Source of the DNA: Microbulbifer aggregans
GTDB lineage: Bacteria > Pseudomonadota > Gammaproteobacteria > Pseudomonadales > Cellvibrionaceae
DNA: 64,000 nucleotides
Direction of reading: 5' to 3'
NCBI RefSeq assembly: GCF_001750105.1
Contig: NZ_CP014143.1
Coordinates: forward strand, 2,099,001 to 2,163,000
Part shown: piece by piece, positions 1 to 8,283 of the stretch
Layout: every line of letters begins with the position of its first letter
Position numbering within the stretch: the stretch's first letter is position 1
Notes under the pieces: generated by a model
Seen by the model: the letters and a program-made list of their open reading frames with translations, nothing else
What the model was told of the DNA's origin: nothing
Databases searched by the model: none
Made by a program: the position numbers and the translations under genes

Positions 1-598
1 TAAACAGTGTGTTTTCCGGCGGCAGTGTGGCGAGGGTATCACTCAGGTCGGCGCCATCGATATTGGCGACAAAGTGCACGGAAAGATCCGGGCGGTCCCA
101 GGGGCGCAGGGCCTCCATCACCATTCGCGGGCCCAGGTCCGACCCGCCGATACCGATGTTCACCACATGCCGAATGGGCTCGCCGGTGTAGCCGGTCCAC
201 TGCTTGCTGTGCACCTGTTCGACAAAACGGCGCATCTGAGCGCGGCAGTCGGCCACCGCCTGCTCGTGTTCAGTGGCGGGTTTGCCCTGAAAACGCAGGG
301 CCGTGTGGAGCGCGGGGCGGTGTTCGGTATTGTTGACGGTTGCGCCGGATAACAGGTCTTCAATCTGCTTTCGGAGATCGACTTCCTCGGTCAGGCCCAG
401 CAGCAACTCCAGGGTTTCCTCCCGCAAGTGATTCTTGCTGAAGTCCAGATAGATCCCGGCTGCATCAGCGCTGAAACGCGTTGCCCTGTCAGGGGAGGTG
501 GAGAACAGGTCGCGAAGGGACCACTTGTGCTTTTCCTGATGGGATTGCAACCGGGCGATGGCTGCGGTGCGGTCAACCGTCGGAGTTTCGGAGGTCAT
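1..598 (-). CDS. pgi: Glucose-6-phosphate isomerase, N-terminal part (runs off the left edge)
   Basis: The gene interconverts glucose 6-phosphate and fructose 6-phosphate in the cytoplasm (glycolysis and gluconeogenesis). The first 199 codons are visible, reading leftward from an ATG at 598. The phosphosugar-binding signature NIGIGGSDLGP lies at about residues 147-157, followed by a helix like that of E. coli Pgi; family members have about 550 residues, so roughly two thirds lie outside the window. The start fits the family N-terminus (MTSETPTVDRTAAIARLQ). The reading frame is intact as far as it can be seen. No operon partner lies upstream: the next gene on this strand ends at 814, with a hairpin in between. 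The call is firm from the signature and the colinear N-terminal region. Confidence 0.95.
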   Translation of the reverse strand, partial: MTSETPTVDRTAAIARLQSHQEKHKWSLRDLFSTSPDRATRFSADAAGIYLDFSKNHLREETLELLLGLTEEVDLRKQIEDLLSGATVNNTEHRPALHTALRFQGKPATEHEQAVADCRAQMRRFVEQVHSKQWTGYTGEPIRHVVNIGIGGSDLGPRMVMEALRPWDRPDLSVHFVANIDGADLSDTLATLPPENTLF

Positions 599-724
599 GA
601 TAATTCTTGATTATTGCTGCTTGAATGATGGTCGCGGCTTTTAGCCGCCACTAGGGTGCTCAATGCTAGCGGGATTTTGGGGGGGGAGCCAGCGGGCGAG
701 AGTTTCTGGTAGGGTAAAATAGCA

Positions 725-748
725 AATGCCGCTTTGGAAAGCGGCATT
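725..748 (-). terminator. Hairpin, probable terminator of the small lipoprotein gene
   Basis: AATGCCGCTTT (725-735) and AAAGCGGCATT (738-748) form a perfect 11-bp inverted repeat. Read on the minus strand it is followed by a T-rich run (TGCTATTTTA), which suits rho-independent termination of the gene ending at 814. A second short hairpin, AGGTCT...AGACCT, is at 761-777. Confidence 0.6.
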
Positions 749-813
749 GCTAGTTTGAACAGGTCTCGTAAAGACCTTTCAGGAAAACTGCGAGAGTAAC
801 CTGAAAAGTTTCC

Positions 814-1008
814 TTACTTGACCACTTTCATGCAGCGAACGTCGTCGGATGCCATCCAGCAATCCGCGTCAGCCGGGCACGCCATTGAAAGCGGAATCTG
901 CTCAGAGCCCGGAGGACAGGATGCCGGCGGTGTTGGCGCTGCACAGCATCCTGCCAGAACCAGTGCACTGATAATTCCGAGTAAGTACTTGGCTGGAGTG
1001 AAATTCAT
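814..1008 (-). CDS. Small Cys-rich lipoprotein, unknown function
   Basis: A 64-residue protein with a short charged start, a hydrophobic stretch and a lipobox (LVLAGC at residues 16-21), so it is predicted to be lipidated at Cys21 and anchored to a membrane facing the periplasm. The mature part is only about 44 residues but has five further cysteines (CC at the lipidation site, then SC, AC, DC, RC), a spacing that could form two disulfides. An AGGAG-like ribosome site precedes the ATG (AAAGGAGTTAGGGG, read on the minus strand). I do not recognise a family. It is monocistronic, with a hairpin downstream. The lipobox, the RBS and the terminator together make it likely to be real despite its size. 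Confidence 0.65.
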   Translation of the reverse strand: MNFTPAKYLLGIISALVLAGCCAAPTPPASCPPGSEQIPLSMACPADADCWMASDDVRCMKVVK

Positions 1009-1437
1009 CCCCTAACTCCTTTCCGTTGATGTTAGCTATCAGCATAGCCAATAAAACGTCACCTGTTTGGTCAGCTTTGTAAAAATATTTTCTACAAAGA
1101 TACCGCCCTTTGGAGTGTAATAGGCACGCGGTTTAAATAGCCGCCAAGGGGTAACTCTGGGTTATTCCAGCGCCAGTTTGTCGCTTAAAAACACCTAAAT
1201 TTAAGGGGTTTCCTGCCAGAACTGACCGGGCTCCATTGCGGGGCGCTGAAAATTTAATTTTTTGGCTTCGCGCAAAAAATGCGCAGAAAAAAATCAGAGA
1301 GTTTTTGCGTCAGGCAGGTGCGGCACCAAACTTTTTAGTTTCGATTGCACCGCTGCAAAGATAGTTGCTTGGCGGGTTTGTGGCAGCCTGAAAATCAGGG
1401 TGAAAGGCACGAGGACCGGAGAATTCAGTGCCGCGGT
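1009..1437. other. 429-bp intergenic stretch, AT-richer than its neighbours
   Basis: It lies between the lipoprotein start and the DUF3549 stop (both genes minus strand). It holds several A- and T-tracts (around 1080-1100, 1180-1205, 1250-1300) and short palindromes such as GCGCAAAAAATGCGC near 1270. No convincing ORF is present: the short frames here have no ribosome site and no protein-like composition. The promoter of the lipoprotein gene must lie at its left end, but I see no good -35/-10 pair. Confidence 0.5.
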
Positions 1438-2493
1438 TCAGTGAACCGGGCCGCTGCCATGCAGAAACTTGCCAAATGCGGTGGCAACACTTTCCGGGCG
1501 CTCGGGGTCCCGCACTGCATCGAGGATCGCGCTGCGCACCGCCGGCAGGTACATCAGGTCACTGAGCAGCAGGTTGAAGGTGTTCTGGCTCTGGGTGCAG
1601 GAAAGGGCCTTGAGCCAGAGGGCGGTAAGTTCGCTACTTTCGAGATCATCGGCACACCGGCTGCCGATGGCCGCCAGGGTTTCACCGTCGCTCGCCGCCT
1701 TGGAGGTGAGCAGGTCTTGCAGGAAGTCCTGTCGCAATCCCCTGGCGACCGAATGGGACAGACCTCGCACTGCAGCAGCAATCTCCGCCCGGTTGCCATC
1801 CTCATTCGCCATGACCTGACGCCCGCGATCGGCGATGACGCCGGCAATACGGTGATCGATGACCTCGCTCTCCAGGCACTGGCACAGGGTAATAAATACC
1901 GGTCCGGCGAGCTCCGGGATGCGGCGCTCGAGCAGATCCCGGTGCTCCTCCCAGCGGGCCGCGAGATCAGCAATTCCCTGAAGCGCTAGCTGGTCCCAGG
2001 CGACTCGCTCCGGGGCCTCGAAATACGCGAGTGTTTTTGCAAAGTGCTCACTGGTCGGACGCTTGAGCAGGAGGGATGAGCGGGCATGAAACGAGGCCTG
2101 CCGCTCGGGCGCCGGCTCAAATAGCAGGCCGCTGGCCTGCAGTGCCGCATCGAGAGCTTCGGCCGGAGCCTGTTTCTCCTGTGCTTCACCACTGGTCTTC
2201 AGGGCCAGGTTCAGGCGACGCAGGAAGCCGTCGCGCACTGGCAGCTGAAGTTTGCCCTGCTCGTCCAGCGGCAGGCGTAAAAACCACACCACTGGCTCGC
2301 CACCTTCGCGGGGCCAGAGCAGGAGCCCGGTCCAGGCGTGGCGAAGGTAGGGAAAAGGCCAGGGTGCCACGCCGGCCTCGAATGCTTCGGCGTCGGCTCG
2401 CGAGACGAGTCGTACCCGCCGGCCAAGGTCGAACCAGCGCAGCCTGAAGTCCGCTTCTTCTATCAGTGCACTCAGGGTTCCCGCGTTGCTCAT
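1438..2493 (-). CDS. DUF3549 family protein
   Basis: A 351-residue soluble protein with no signal peptide or membrane segment. Composition and motifs (an N-terminal FDLGRRV strand, a GLLLWPRE segment, then a helical C-terminal half rich in Leu and Ala with many Glu/Arg) match the DUF3549 family known from Pseudomonas, Vibrio and relatives, which has no assigned function. The start ATG at 2493 overlaps the stop of the upstream nhaC gene by 4 bp, so the two are translationally coupled. Family membership is from recall of the sequence style. No enzymatic motif is visible, and I do not assign a role. Confidence 0.75.
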   Translation of the reverse strand: MSNAGTLSALIEEADFRLRWFDLGRRVRLVSRADAEAFEAGVAPWPFPYLRHAWTGLLLWPREGGEPVVWFLRLPLDEQGKLQLPVRDGFLRRLNLALKTSGEAQEKQAPAEALDAALQASGLLFEPAPERQASFHARSSLLLKRPTSEHFAKTLAYFEAPERVAWDQLALQGIADLAARWEEHRDLLERRIPELAGPVFITLCQCLESEVIDHRIAGVIADRGRQVMANEDGNRAEIAAAVRGLSHSVARGLRQDFLQDLLTSKAASDGETLAAIGSRCADDLESSELTALWLKALSCTQSQNTFNLLLSDLMYLPAVRSAILDAVRDPERPESVATAFGKFLHGSGPVH

Positions 2494-3980
2494 GCGCGTT
2501 TGAGCTCTCCTTCGGCGTCAGTGATGTCTTCCTTTGCCAGTGGCATCTGCTTGAAGTGGAACCAGCCATAGGCGATCGCCAGCAGCGGGCACAACAGGTT
2601 GAAGATGGCAAAGGGAGCGTAGGTGAAAGTGGCGATACCCAGTGTGGCGCTCATATAGGCACCACAGGTGTTCCAGGGGATCAGCACCGAGGTGATGGTG
2701 CCCGAGTCCTCCAGGGTTCGGGACAGGTTGAGTCCGTGCAAGCCCTTCTCGGTATAGGCCTCGCGGAACATGCGGCCGGGGATGATGATCGCCATGTACT
2801 GGTCGCCCGCTGCCGCGTTCATACCGAAGCATGTGAGTACAGTGGAGCTGATCAGGCCGCCGACGGTCTTCACTCTCGACAGGGCCCAGTCGACGATGCG
2901 CTCCAGGAATCCGGCGCGCTCCATAGCGCCGCCAAACGCCATGGCGGAGACGATCAACCAGACGGTATTGAGCATGCTGCTCATACCGCCCTTGGAAAGC
3001 AGTGCCGCCACATTCTCATTGGTGGAGGTGGATTTATAGCCGTCGAAGAGGCTGTACCAGGCGCCCTTGAGGCCCGCCAGCGCGCCTTCACCGCCGCCGA
3101 GGCGTCGGGCGGTTTCCGATTCGAACACCAGGGCAATGGCGCAGCCCACCAGGGCGCCGATGATCAGGGTCGGATAGGCCGGTATCTTGCGCCAGGCCAT
3201 GAACAGTAGCAGCGCCAGGGGTAGCAGGCTGACCAGTGAAATATTGAACTCCGCTGTCAGGGCATCCAGCAGCGCCTGGATATCCGAGGCGGATGCATTG
3301 CCGGTGTCCGAAGCCAGACCGATCACGGCGAATACCACCAGGGCGATGACAAAGGCCGGCATGGTGGTCCACAGCATATGGCGGATATGCAGGAACAGAT
3401 CGTTGGAGGTCACGGCCGCGGCCACATTGGTGGTGTCTGACAGCGGCGACATCTTGTCACCAAAATAGGCGCCAGAGATGACCGCACCGGCAGTGACTGC
3501 CGGAGACAGGCCCAGGGCGGCGGCGATACCCATCAGGGCAACACCCAGTGTGCCGGCTGTGGTCCAGCTGGAACCGATACTGAGACCGACGATGGCGCAG
3601 ATGATGCAGCTGGCTGCATAGAACCACTGCGGCGACAGAATCTGTACCCCGTAATAGATCATCGACGGTACCGTACCGGCCAGGATCCAGCTGCCGATCA
3701 GTGCCCCGACTGCCAGCAGGATCAGGATGGCGCCGAAGACCAGGCCGATGCCGTGCAGCATGCCGCCTTCCATGTCCTCCCAGGTGCGGCCGTTTTTCAT
3801 GCCCATCAGCGCGGCGACGCCGGCACAGAGCAGCAGGGCGATCTGGTTGGGGCCGTAGGAGGAGTCGGCTCCAAAGAAGTAGACCGACAGGGACAAAAGG
3901 GCGATCAGTATGCCCAGTGGAATCAGGGAGTCACGCAGGCTGGGCTTGCGGGGCTCGTAGGGGGTGTCTGGCTGGCTCAA
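2490..3980 (-). CDS. nhaC: Na+/H+ antiporter, NhaC family
   Basis: A 496-residue polytopic inner-membrane protein with about 11-12 hydrophobic segments. It has the NhaC-type core: GSSWTTAGTLGVALMGIA, the GAYFGDKMSPLSDTTNVAA segment with its acidic residue in the membrane, and a second conserved half around LIPWNTCGAYM. These features mark the NhaC branch of the ion transporter superfamily, which exchanges Na+ (or in some members malate/lactate) for H+. The length fits the family (about 450-500). The N-terminus (MSQPDTPYEPRKPSLRD) is cytosolic. It is first in a two-gene unit with the overlapping DUF3549 gene. The substrate cannot be fixed from sequence; salt or pH homeostasis is the usual role. 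Confidence 0.88.
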   Translation of the reverse strand: MSQPDTPYEPRKPSLRDSLIPLGILIALLSLSVYFFGADSSYGPNQIALLLCAGVAALMGMKNGRTWEDMEGGMLHGIGLVFGAILILLAVGALIGSWILAGTVPSMIYYGVQILSPQWFYAASCIICAIVGLSIGSSWTTAGTLGVALMGIAAALGLSPAVTAGAVISGAYFGDKMSPLSDTTNVAAAVTSNDLFLHIRHMLWTTMPAFVIALVVFAVIGLASDTGNASASDIQALLDALTAEFNISLVSLLPLALLLFMAWRKIPAYPTLIIGALVGCAIALVFESETARRLGGGEGALAGLKGAWYSLFDGYKSTSTNENVAALLSKGGMSSMLNTVWLIVSAMAFGGAMERAGFLERIVDWALSRVKTVGGLISSTVLTCFGMNAAAGDQYMAIIIPGRMFREAYTEKGLHGLNLSRTLEDSGTITSVLIPWNTCGAYMSATLGIATFTYAPFAIFNLLCPLLAIAYGWFHFKQMPLAKEDITDAEGELKRA

Positions 3981-4114
3981 GCTTTACTCCTGCTCTGTTG
4001 CGGTGCCCGGCGTGGCGGGCTCGTTATCGTTGTTCTCGGCGTCTGAGCGCAAACAAGCGGGTTATTCTCCCGGCTGCGCCGCCGCCTGTCCACACCGGGC
4101 GGTCGAGTCGGGCA

Positions 4115-4131
4115 CTGGCAGTTCCCTTGCG
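4115..4131 (+). promoter_or_regulatory. Weak sigma-54 type promoter candidate
   Basis: CTGGCAGTTCCCTTGCG keeps the invariant GG-N10-GC spacing and the TGGCA and TTGC cores of sigma-54 promoters, but four flanking consensus positions differ. It would start RNA about 125 nt upstream of the acyltransferase gene. It may be chance in GC-rich DNA. Confidence 0.2.
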
Positions 4132-4265
4132 GTTCCGGTATGTTCTGCGCCGGCGCGGCCCTGGCCGCCGATCGCGTGCCGTCCGGATGCCGGGCGGCTA
4201 GGATCAGGTAAGAAGAAGCCCAGAGTGCTGATTCACGGCACCGCAGTAGGCAGGTAAGTGATTCC

Positions 4266-5435
4266 ATGAGAGCAAGTGAGTTGGATCCCGCCCAGTTCGA
4301 GGATATGCGCCCGTACCGTGACGACGAGGTACGCGAGGCCCTCGACCGTATGATCGCGGACCCCGAGATGTCCCACGCGGCCGCCCATTTCCTGGTGCCG
4401 AAGCTGGCCAAGTTGGAGGGGCCGATCGCCTGGCTGGTAAGGCAGTTCCTGCGCTTTGAGTTCCGCAAGGCCCACGACGTGCGCGGCGTGCAGGAGGTGG
4501 TGGCCAAGTATATGGACATGGTGGTCAACCGCACCAGCGATGGGCTGACCATCTCCGGCCTGGACACCCTGCCCAAGGATCGCGCCTGCCTGTTCGTCAG
4601 TAATCACCGCGATATCGCCATGGATCCGGCGCTCTCCATTCTGTCCATGTATAAGGAAGGGCACGAGACATCCCGAATTGCCATCGGCGACAACCTGCTC
4701 AGCAAGCAGTTTGCCACTGATATCATGAAGCTGAACAAGTGCTTCACCGTCAAGCGCAAGTCCAGTAACCGGCGCGAGAAGCTGGCGGCAGCTACCCAGC
4801 TGTCTAACTACATCTACCACTCGGTAGTGAACGACAACGAGCATGTGTGGATTGCCCAGCGCTCCGGACGTGCCAAGGACGGGCTGGACCGGACCAACCC
4901 GGCCCTGTGTGCCATGTTCGCCATGACCAAGGACAAGGAAACCTCGTTTGCTGAGTTCTGGCGCAAGCTGCACATCGTGCCACTGTCGATTTCCTATGAG
5001 TGGGACCCCTGCGACATGCAGAAAGCGCGGCAGATCTACTTCGAGGCAAACCCCGAGGGCTACAACAAGAGCAAGCATGAGGACCTGAAGTCCATTGCCA
5101 AGGGCGTGGTGGGTCAGAAAGGCCATGTACACGCTGCCTTCGGTACGCCCATCGAGGGCGATTACCATGATGTGTCCACTCTTGCAGAAGAGATTGATCG
5201 CCAGATTATCGGCAACTACGTCCTGCATCCCACCAACCTGATCGCCTACGAAATGCTCTACGGTGAGGCGCCAGACCTGCCGGTCTCATGGCCACCGCGG
5301 GAGTGGCGGCCGGACGAGCACCGGGAGATCCGGCAGAAGTTCGAGGAGCGCATGGATCGTATGGATGAGCGCTGGCGCAGGCAGGCCATTCAGTCCTACG
5401 CCAACCCGGTGGTTTCCAAGCTCGCCTACGAATAA
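4266..5435 (+). CDS. PlsC-like acyltransferase (variant motif)
   Basis: A 389-residue soluble protein of the glycerolipid acyltransferase superfamily (1-acyl-sn-glycerol-3-phosphate acyltransferase type). The catalytic block is SNHRDIAMDPAL at about residues 116-127: His plus an acidic residue, but with five residues between the two instead of the usual four (HX4D). A second conserved block, VWIAQRSGRAKDG at about residues 196-208, corresponds to the EGTRS-like phosphate-binding motif. It has no membrane helix, unlike PlsC. The protein is longer than PlsC (about 245) and has N- and C-terminal extensions. It is likely to transfer an acyl chain to a lysophospholipid or related acceptor; the acceptor is unknown. 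It stands alone, divergent from nhaC, with a hairpin after the stop. Confidence 0.8.
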   Translation: MRASELDPAQFEDMRPYRDDEVREALDRMIADPEMSHAAAHFLVPKLAKLEGPIAWLVRQFLRFEFRKAHDVRGVQEVVAKYMDMVVNRTSDGLTISGLDTLPKDRACLFVSNHRDIAMDPALSILSMYKEGHETSRIAIGDNLLSKQFATDIMKLNKCFTVKRKSSNRREKLAAATQLSNYIYHSVVNDNEHVWIAQRSGRAKDGLDRTNPALCAMFAMTKDKETSFAEFWRKLHIVPLSISYEWDPCDMQKARQIYFEANPEGYNKSKHEDLKSIAKGVVGQKGHVHAAFGTPIEGDYHDVSTLAEEIDRQIIGNYVLHPTNLIAYEMLYGEAPDLPVSWPPREWRPDEHREIRQKFEERMDRMDERWRRQAIQSYANPVVSKLAYE

Positions 5436-5437
5436 TC

Positions 5438-5468
5438 CCCACCGCGTGCCGTTCGAGCGCGCGGTGGG
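5438..5468 (+). terminator. Hairpin after the acyltransferase gene
   Basis: CCCACCGCG (5438-5446) pairs with CGCGGTGGG (5460-5468). This is a 9-bp GC stem just after the stop codon. There is no T-run after it, so it may be only a weak or processed terminator. Confidence 0.4.
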
Positions 5469-5512
5469 ACCGTTGAATCGGTTACCATTGCGCGTCTTCC
5501 GTCTCAACCAGC

Positions 5513-7666
5513 GTGCCGGCGTTCCCAGTGCTAACCGATCAACAAAAGAAATCCATTCAAACTGCCTACAGTCAGTTCCTGGCCGGCCGTTCTCTCAAGG
5601 CGCGCTACGGCCAAAAGCTGATGGTGGCCGCGATCGCGCGCACGATCGGCAGCATTGCCCAGGATGGTGCCGGTGAGCGGGATCACGGCAAAACTGACGG
5701 CGAGCATATCTGTGTGGTGGAGGCCGGAACCGGTACGGGCAAGACCGTTGCCTACCTGCTCGCTGCCATCCCCCTGGCCCAGGCCCACGACAAGACGCTG
5801 GTGGTGTCCACCGCCACCGTGGCCCTGCAAGAACAGATCATCCACAAGGACCTTCCCGAGGTGGCTCGCCACAGTGGCCTGAAGTTCGATTTCAGCCTGG
5901 CCAAGGGGCGCGGTCGCTACCTCTGCCTGAGCAAGCTGGACCAGCTGTTGACCGAGTTCAGCGGTAACGGCATCGGCACCAGCATGGGGCTGTACGAGGA
6001 TGAGCTGCCGCAGATCGGCGAGGACAGCGCGAATCTCTACCGCGATATGGCCGACAAGCTGGCCACCGGTAAGTGGGACGGCGACCGCGATAACTGGTCC
6101 GATACCATCGAGGTCGAAGACTGGGGCCGGGTTACCACCGACCACCGCCAGTGCAGCGGCCGCCGCTGTCCCCATGTGACCAATTGCAGTTTCTTCCGCG
6201 CCAGGGAGAGCCTTGGCAAAACCCGGGTGATCGTCGCCAACCACGACCTGCTGCTGGCAGATCTGGCGCTCGGCGGCGGCGCCATTCTGCCGCCACCGGA
6301 AGAGTGCATTTACGTGCTCGACGAGGCCCATCACCTGCCGGATAAGGCCCTCAACCACTTTTCCCATCACAGCCGGGTGGGCGCCTCCACTGGCTGGCTC
6401 GATCAGGCCAACAAGAACCTGGGCCAGATGCTGGGCGAAATCGGCGATGGCGCCGAGATCGATCGCTGCGGCGAGCAGCTGCCGGCGCTGCTCACTTCCG
6501 CCAAGCAGGGGCTGGAGCAGATGTGGCCGCTGATTGAGGAGCTGTGTGAATTCGAGGATGAGCGCGGCAATACGGTTCGCCACCGCTTCGAGGGCGGTGT
6601 GGTGCCCGAGTCCCTGATGCAGCTGGCCGAGAAGCTGCGGGAAGATTTCGACGAGCTGGAAGCGCTACTGGGCAAGATGCTGCAGGCCGCCCAGCGGCTG
6701 CTGGACGACCCGCATTCGCCCGTACCGGCGGTGGATCTTGAGCGCTGGTATCCGCAGTTGGGTAGCTGGTATGGCCGCGCTGAGGCAAACCTGCAGCTCT
6801 GGGCCAACTATGCCCGCCCTGACGCCGAGGGCGCCCTGCCACAGGCCCGCTGGGTGACACTGGTGGACTGGGGTGGCTCCATGGACTTCGAGGTGTGCAG
6901 TTCCCCGATCCTCGCCGGCAAGACCCTCGAGTACAGCCTGTGGCGGCGTTGCTTTGGCGCTGTGCTGACCTCGGCCACACTGACCGCGCTGGGCCGCTTC
7001 GATCGCCTCAAGATGCGGGCCGGTACACCGGACAACGCTTGCTATGAAGTGGTGCCGAGTCCGTTTGATTTTTCCCGGGCCAAGTTGCAGGTGCCCGCCA
7101 GTGCGGTGGACGCGGGCGACGCGGATGCTCATACCAATGCGCTGGTCGACTCCCTGCCGGGGCTGTTGGAGGGGGAGGGCGGCGCTCTGGTGCTCTTCTC
7201 TTCGCGCCGGCAGATGGAAACTGTCTACGAATCCCTGCCCGGTACCTGGCACAATCGCATCCTGATGCAGGGGCAGCAGTCGCGCCAGCGGCTGCTGGAG
7301 TTGCACCGTGAGGCGGTCGACGGTGGCACCGGCAGCGTGCTGTTCGGCCTTGCCAGCTTTGCAGAGGGCGTGGACCTGCCGGGCAATTACTGTCGTCATG
7401 TGGTGATTGCCAAGCTGCCCTTCGCGGTGCCTGACGACCCGATTGAAGCGGCACTGGCGGAGTGGATTGAGGCGCGTGGCGGCAATCCGTTTATGCAGAT
7501 CACCGTGCCGGATGCCGCGCTCAAGCTGGTGCAGGCCTGCGGACGCCTACTGCGGGCGGAGGGAGACGAGGGCATGATTACCCTGCTGGACCGTCGGATT
7601 GTGACCCGTCGCTACGGTCGCGCCATCCTGGATTCGCTGCCGCCGTTCACGCGCCATATCGTATAA
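5513..7666 (+). CDS. dinG: ATP-dependent DNA helicase DinG
   Basis: A 717-residue superfamily 2 Fe-S helicase of the XPD/DinG type, 5'-3' direction, acting on R-loops and damaged or conflicting forks. The motifs in order: Walker A EAGTGTGKT at about residues 70-78, a first Cys in GRYLCLS near 140, three Cys in CSGRRCPHVTNC near 214-225 (C-x4-C-x5-C as in E. coli DinG, binding a 4Fe-4S cluster), DEAHH near 269-273, and a C-terminal helicase block ending in QACGRLLRAEGDEG. The start is GTG at 5513 or GTG at 5528 (MLTDQQKKSIQ); neither has a strong RBS. No LexA box was found upstream. yqcC follows after 49 bp. Confidence 0.95.
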   Translation: MPAFPVLTDQQKKSIQTAYSQFLAGRSLKARYGQKLMVAAIARTIGSIAQDGAGERDHGKTDGEHICVVEAGTGTGKTVAYLLAAIPLAQAHDKTLVVSTATVALQEQIIHKDLPEVARHSGLKFDFSLAKGRGRYLCLSKLDQLLTEFSGNGIGTSMGLYEDELPQIGEDSANLYRDMADKLATGKWDGDRDNWSDTIEVEDWGRVTTDHRQCSGRRCPHVTNCSFFRARESLGKTRVIVANHDLLLADLALGGGAILPPPEECIYVLDEAHHLPDKALNHFSHHSRVGASTGWLDQANKNLGQMLGEIGDGAEIDRCGEQLPALLTSAKQGLEQMWPLIEELCEFEDERGNTVRHRFEGGVVPESLMQLAEKLREDFDELEALLGKMLQAAQRLLDDPHSPVPAVDLERWYPQLGSWYGRAEANLQLWANYARPDAEGALPQARWVTLVDWGGSMDFEVCSSPILAGKTLEYSLWRRCFGAVLTSATLTALGRFDRLKMRAGTPDNACYEVVPSPFDFSRAKLQVPASAVDAGDADAHTNALVDSLPGLLEGEGGALVLFSSRRQMETVYESLPGTWHNRILMQGQQSRQRLLELHREAVDGGTGSVLFGLASFAEGVDLPGNYCRHVVIAKLPFAVPDDPIEAALAEWIEARGGNPFMQITVPDAALKLVQACGRLLRAEGDEGMITLLDRRIVTRRYGRAILDSLPPFTRHIV

Positions 7667-7715
7667 GTGTTAAGAAGGCCTGCAATCTGGCGGGCGCCCC
7701 GACACGGAGTAGCTG

Positions 7716-8039
7716 ATGCAATCGATTTACCTGGAAGTCGCTGACCAACTGTTGCAGCTTGAAATGGAGCTGCGCCGACAGAACCTCTGGCAGGCTGAGC
7801 CGCCGGCGCCGGAAGCCCTGGCCAGTACCGAACCTTTCTGTGTCGACACCCTTTCCCTGCCGCAGTGGTTGCAGTTTGTCTTCCTGCCGCGGATGAGCCA
7901 GCTGATTGAACTGGAGCAGCCTCTGCCGCGGCAATGTGGGATTGCGCCCATCGCCGAGGAATTCTTCCGCAATACTGGGGGCGGCGAGCCCCTGATCACC
8001 CTGCTGGCAGACATCGATACCCTTCTGCAGCAGGGCTGA
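7716..8039 (+). CDS. yqcC: YqcC family protein (DUF446)
   Basis: A 107-residue soluble, acidic, mostly helical protein. The LPQWLQFVFLPRM block at about residues 49-61 and the CGIAPIAEEFFR block near 78-89 are the hallmarks of the YqcC/DUF446 family. Members are about 100-110 residues, often beside the tRNA pseudouridine synthase truC in enterobacteria, but here yqcC follows dinG. The function is not established. An AGTAGCTG stretch precedes the ATG. A 20-bp perfect palindrome (8046-8065) follows the stop. Confidence 0.85.
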   Translation: MQSIYLEVADQLLQLEMELRRQNLWQAEPPAPEALASTEPFCVDTLSLPQWLQFVFLPRMSQLIELEQPLPRQCGIAPIAEEFFRNTGGGEPLITLLADIDTLLQQG

Positions 8040-8045
8040 AGCGGC

Positions 8046-8065
8046 CCGGAGGCCATGGCCTCCGG
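8046..8065 (+). terminator. Perfect 20-bp palindrome after yqcC
   Basis: CCGGAGGCC-AT-GGCCTCCGG starts 7 bp after the yqcC stop. The following bases (TCTATACTCCCCTCT) are pyrimidine-rich but not a clean T-run, so it is a possible weak terminator or a protein-binding palindrome. Confidence 0.4.
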
Positions 8066-8283
8066 TCTATACTCCCCTCTCGATTTCCCGTTCTGGAACA
8101 TGTCAGTCCTGACATGTGACGATGCCCGGACAGTCGGTCGCTGTTCAGGTACAGTATGGATGCGGTAATATCCGCCCTTTGCGCGAGACGGAGGCGGGAA
8201 CTCTCCGGCGTCAGAGAAGCACGGATAGCCAGATTGCGATGATCGCAAATGGACGGCCGTCAGGCCCAAGGTAGTTAATAAGA

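Noticed and set aside
2466..3209. A 247-codon plus-strand frame opposite nhaC
   Set aside because: The minus strand encodes NhaC with family motifs and membrane helices. The plus frame has shadow composition.
5430..5520. LexA box upstream of dinG
   Set aside because: I looked for CTGT-N8-ACAG in the 80 bp before the gene and found none, so SOS control is not supported here.
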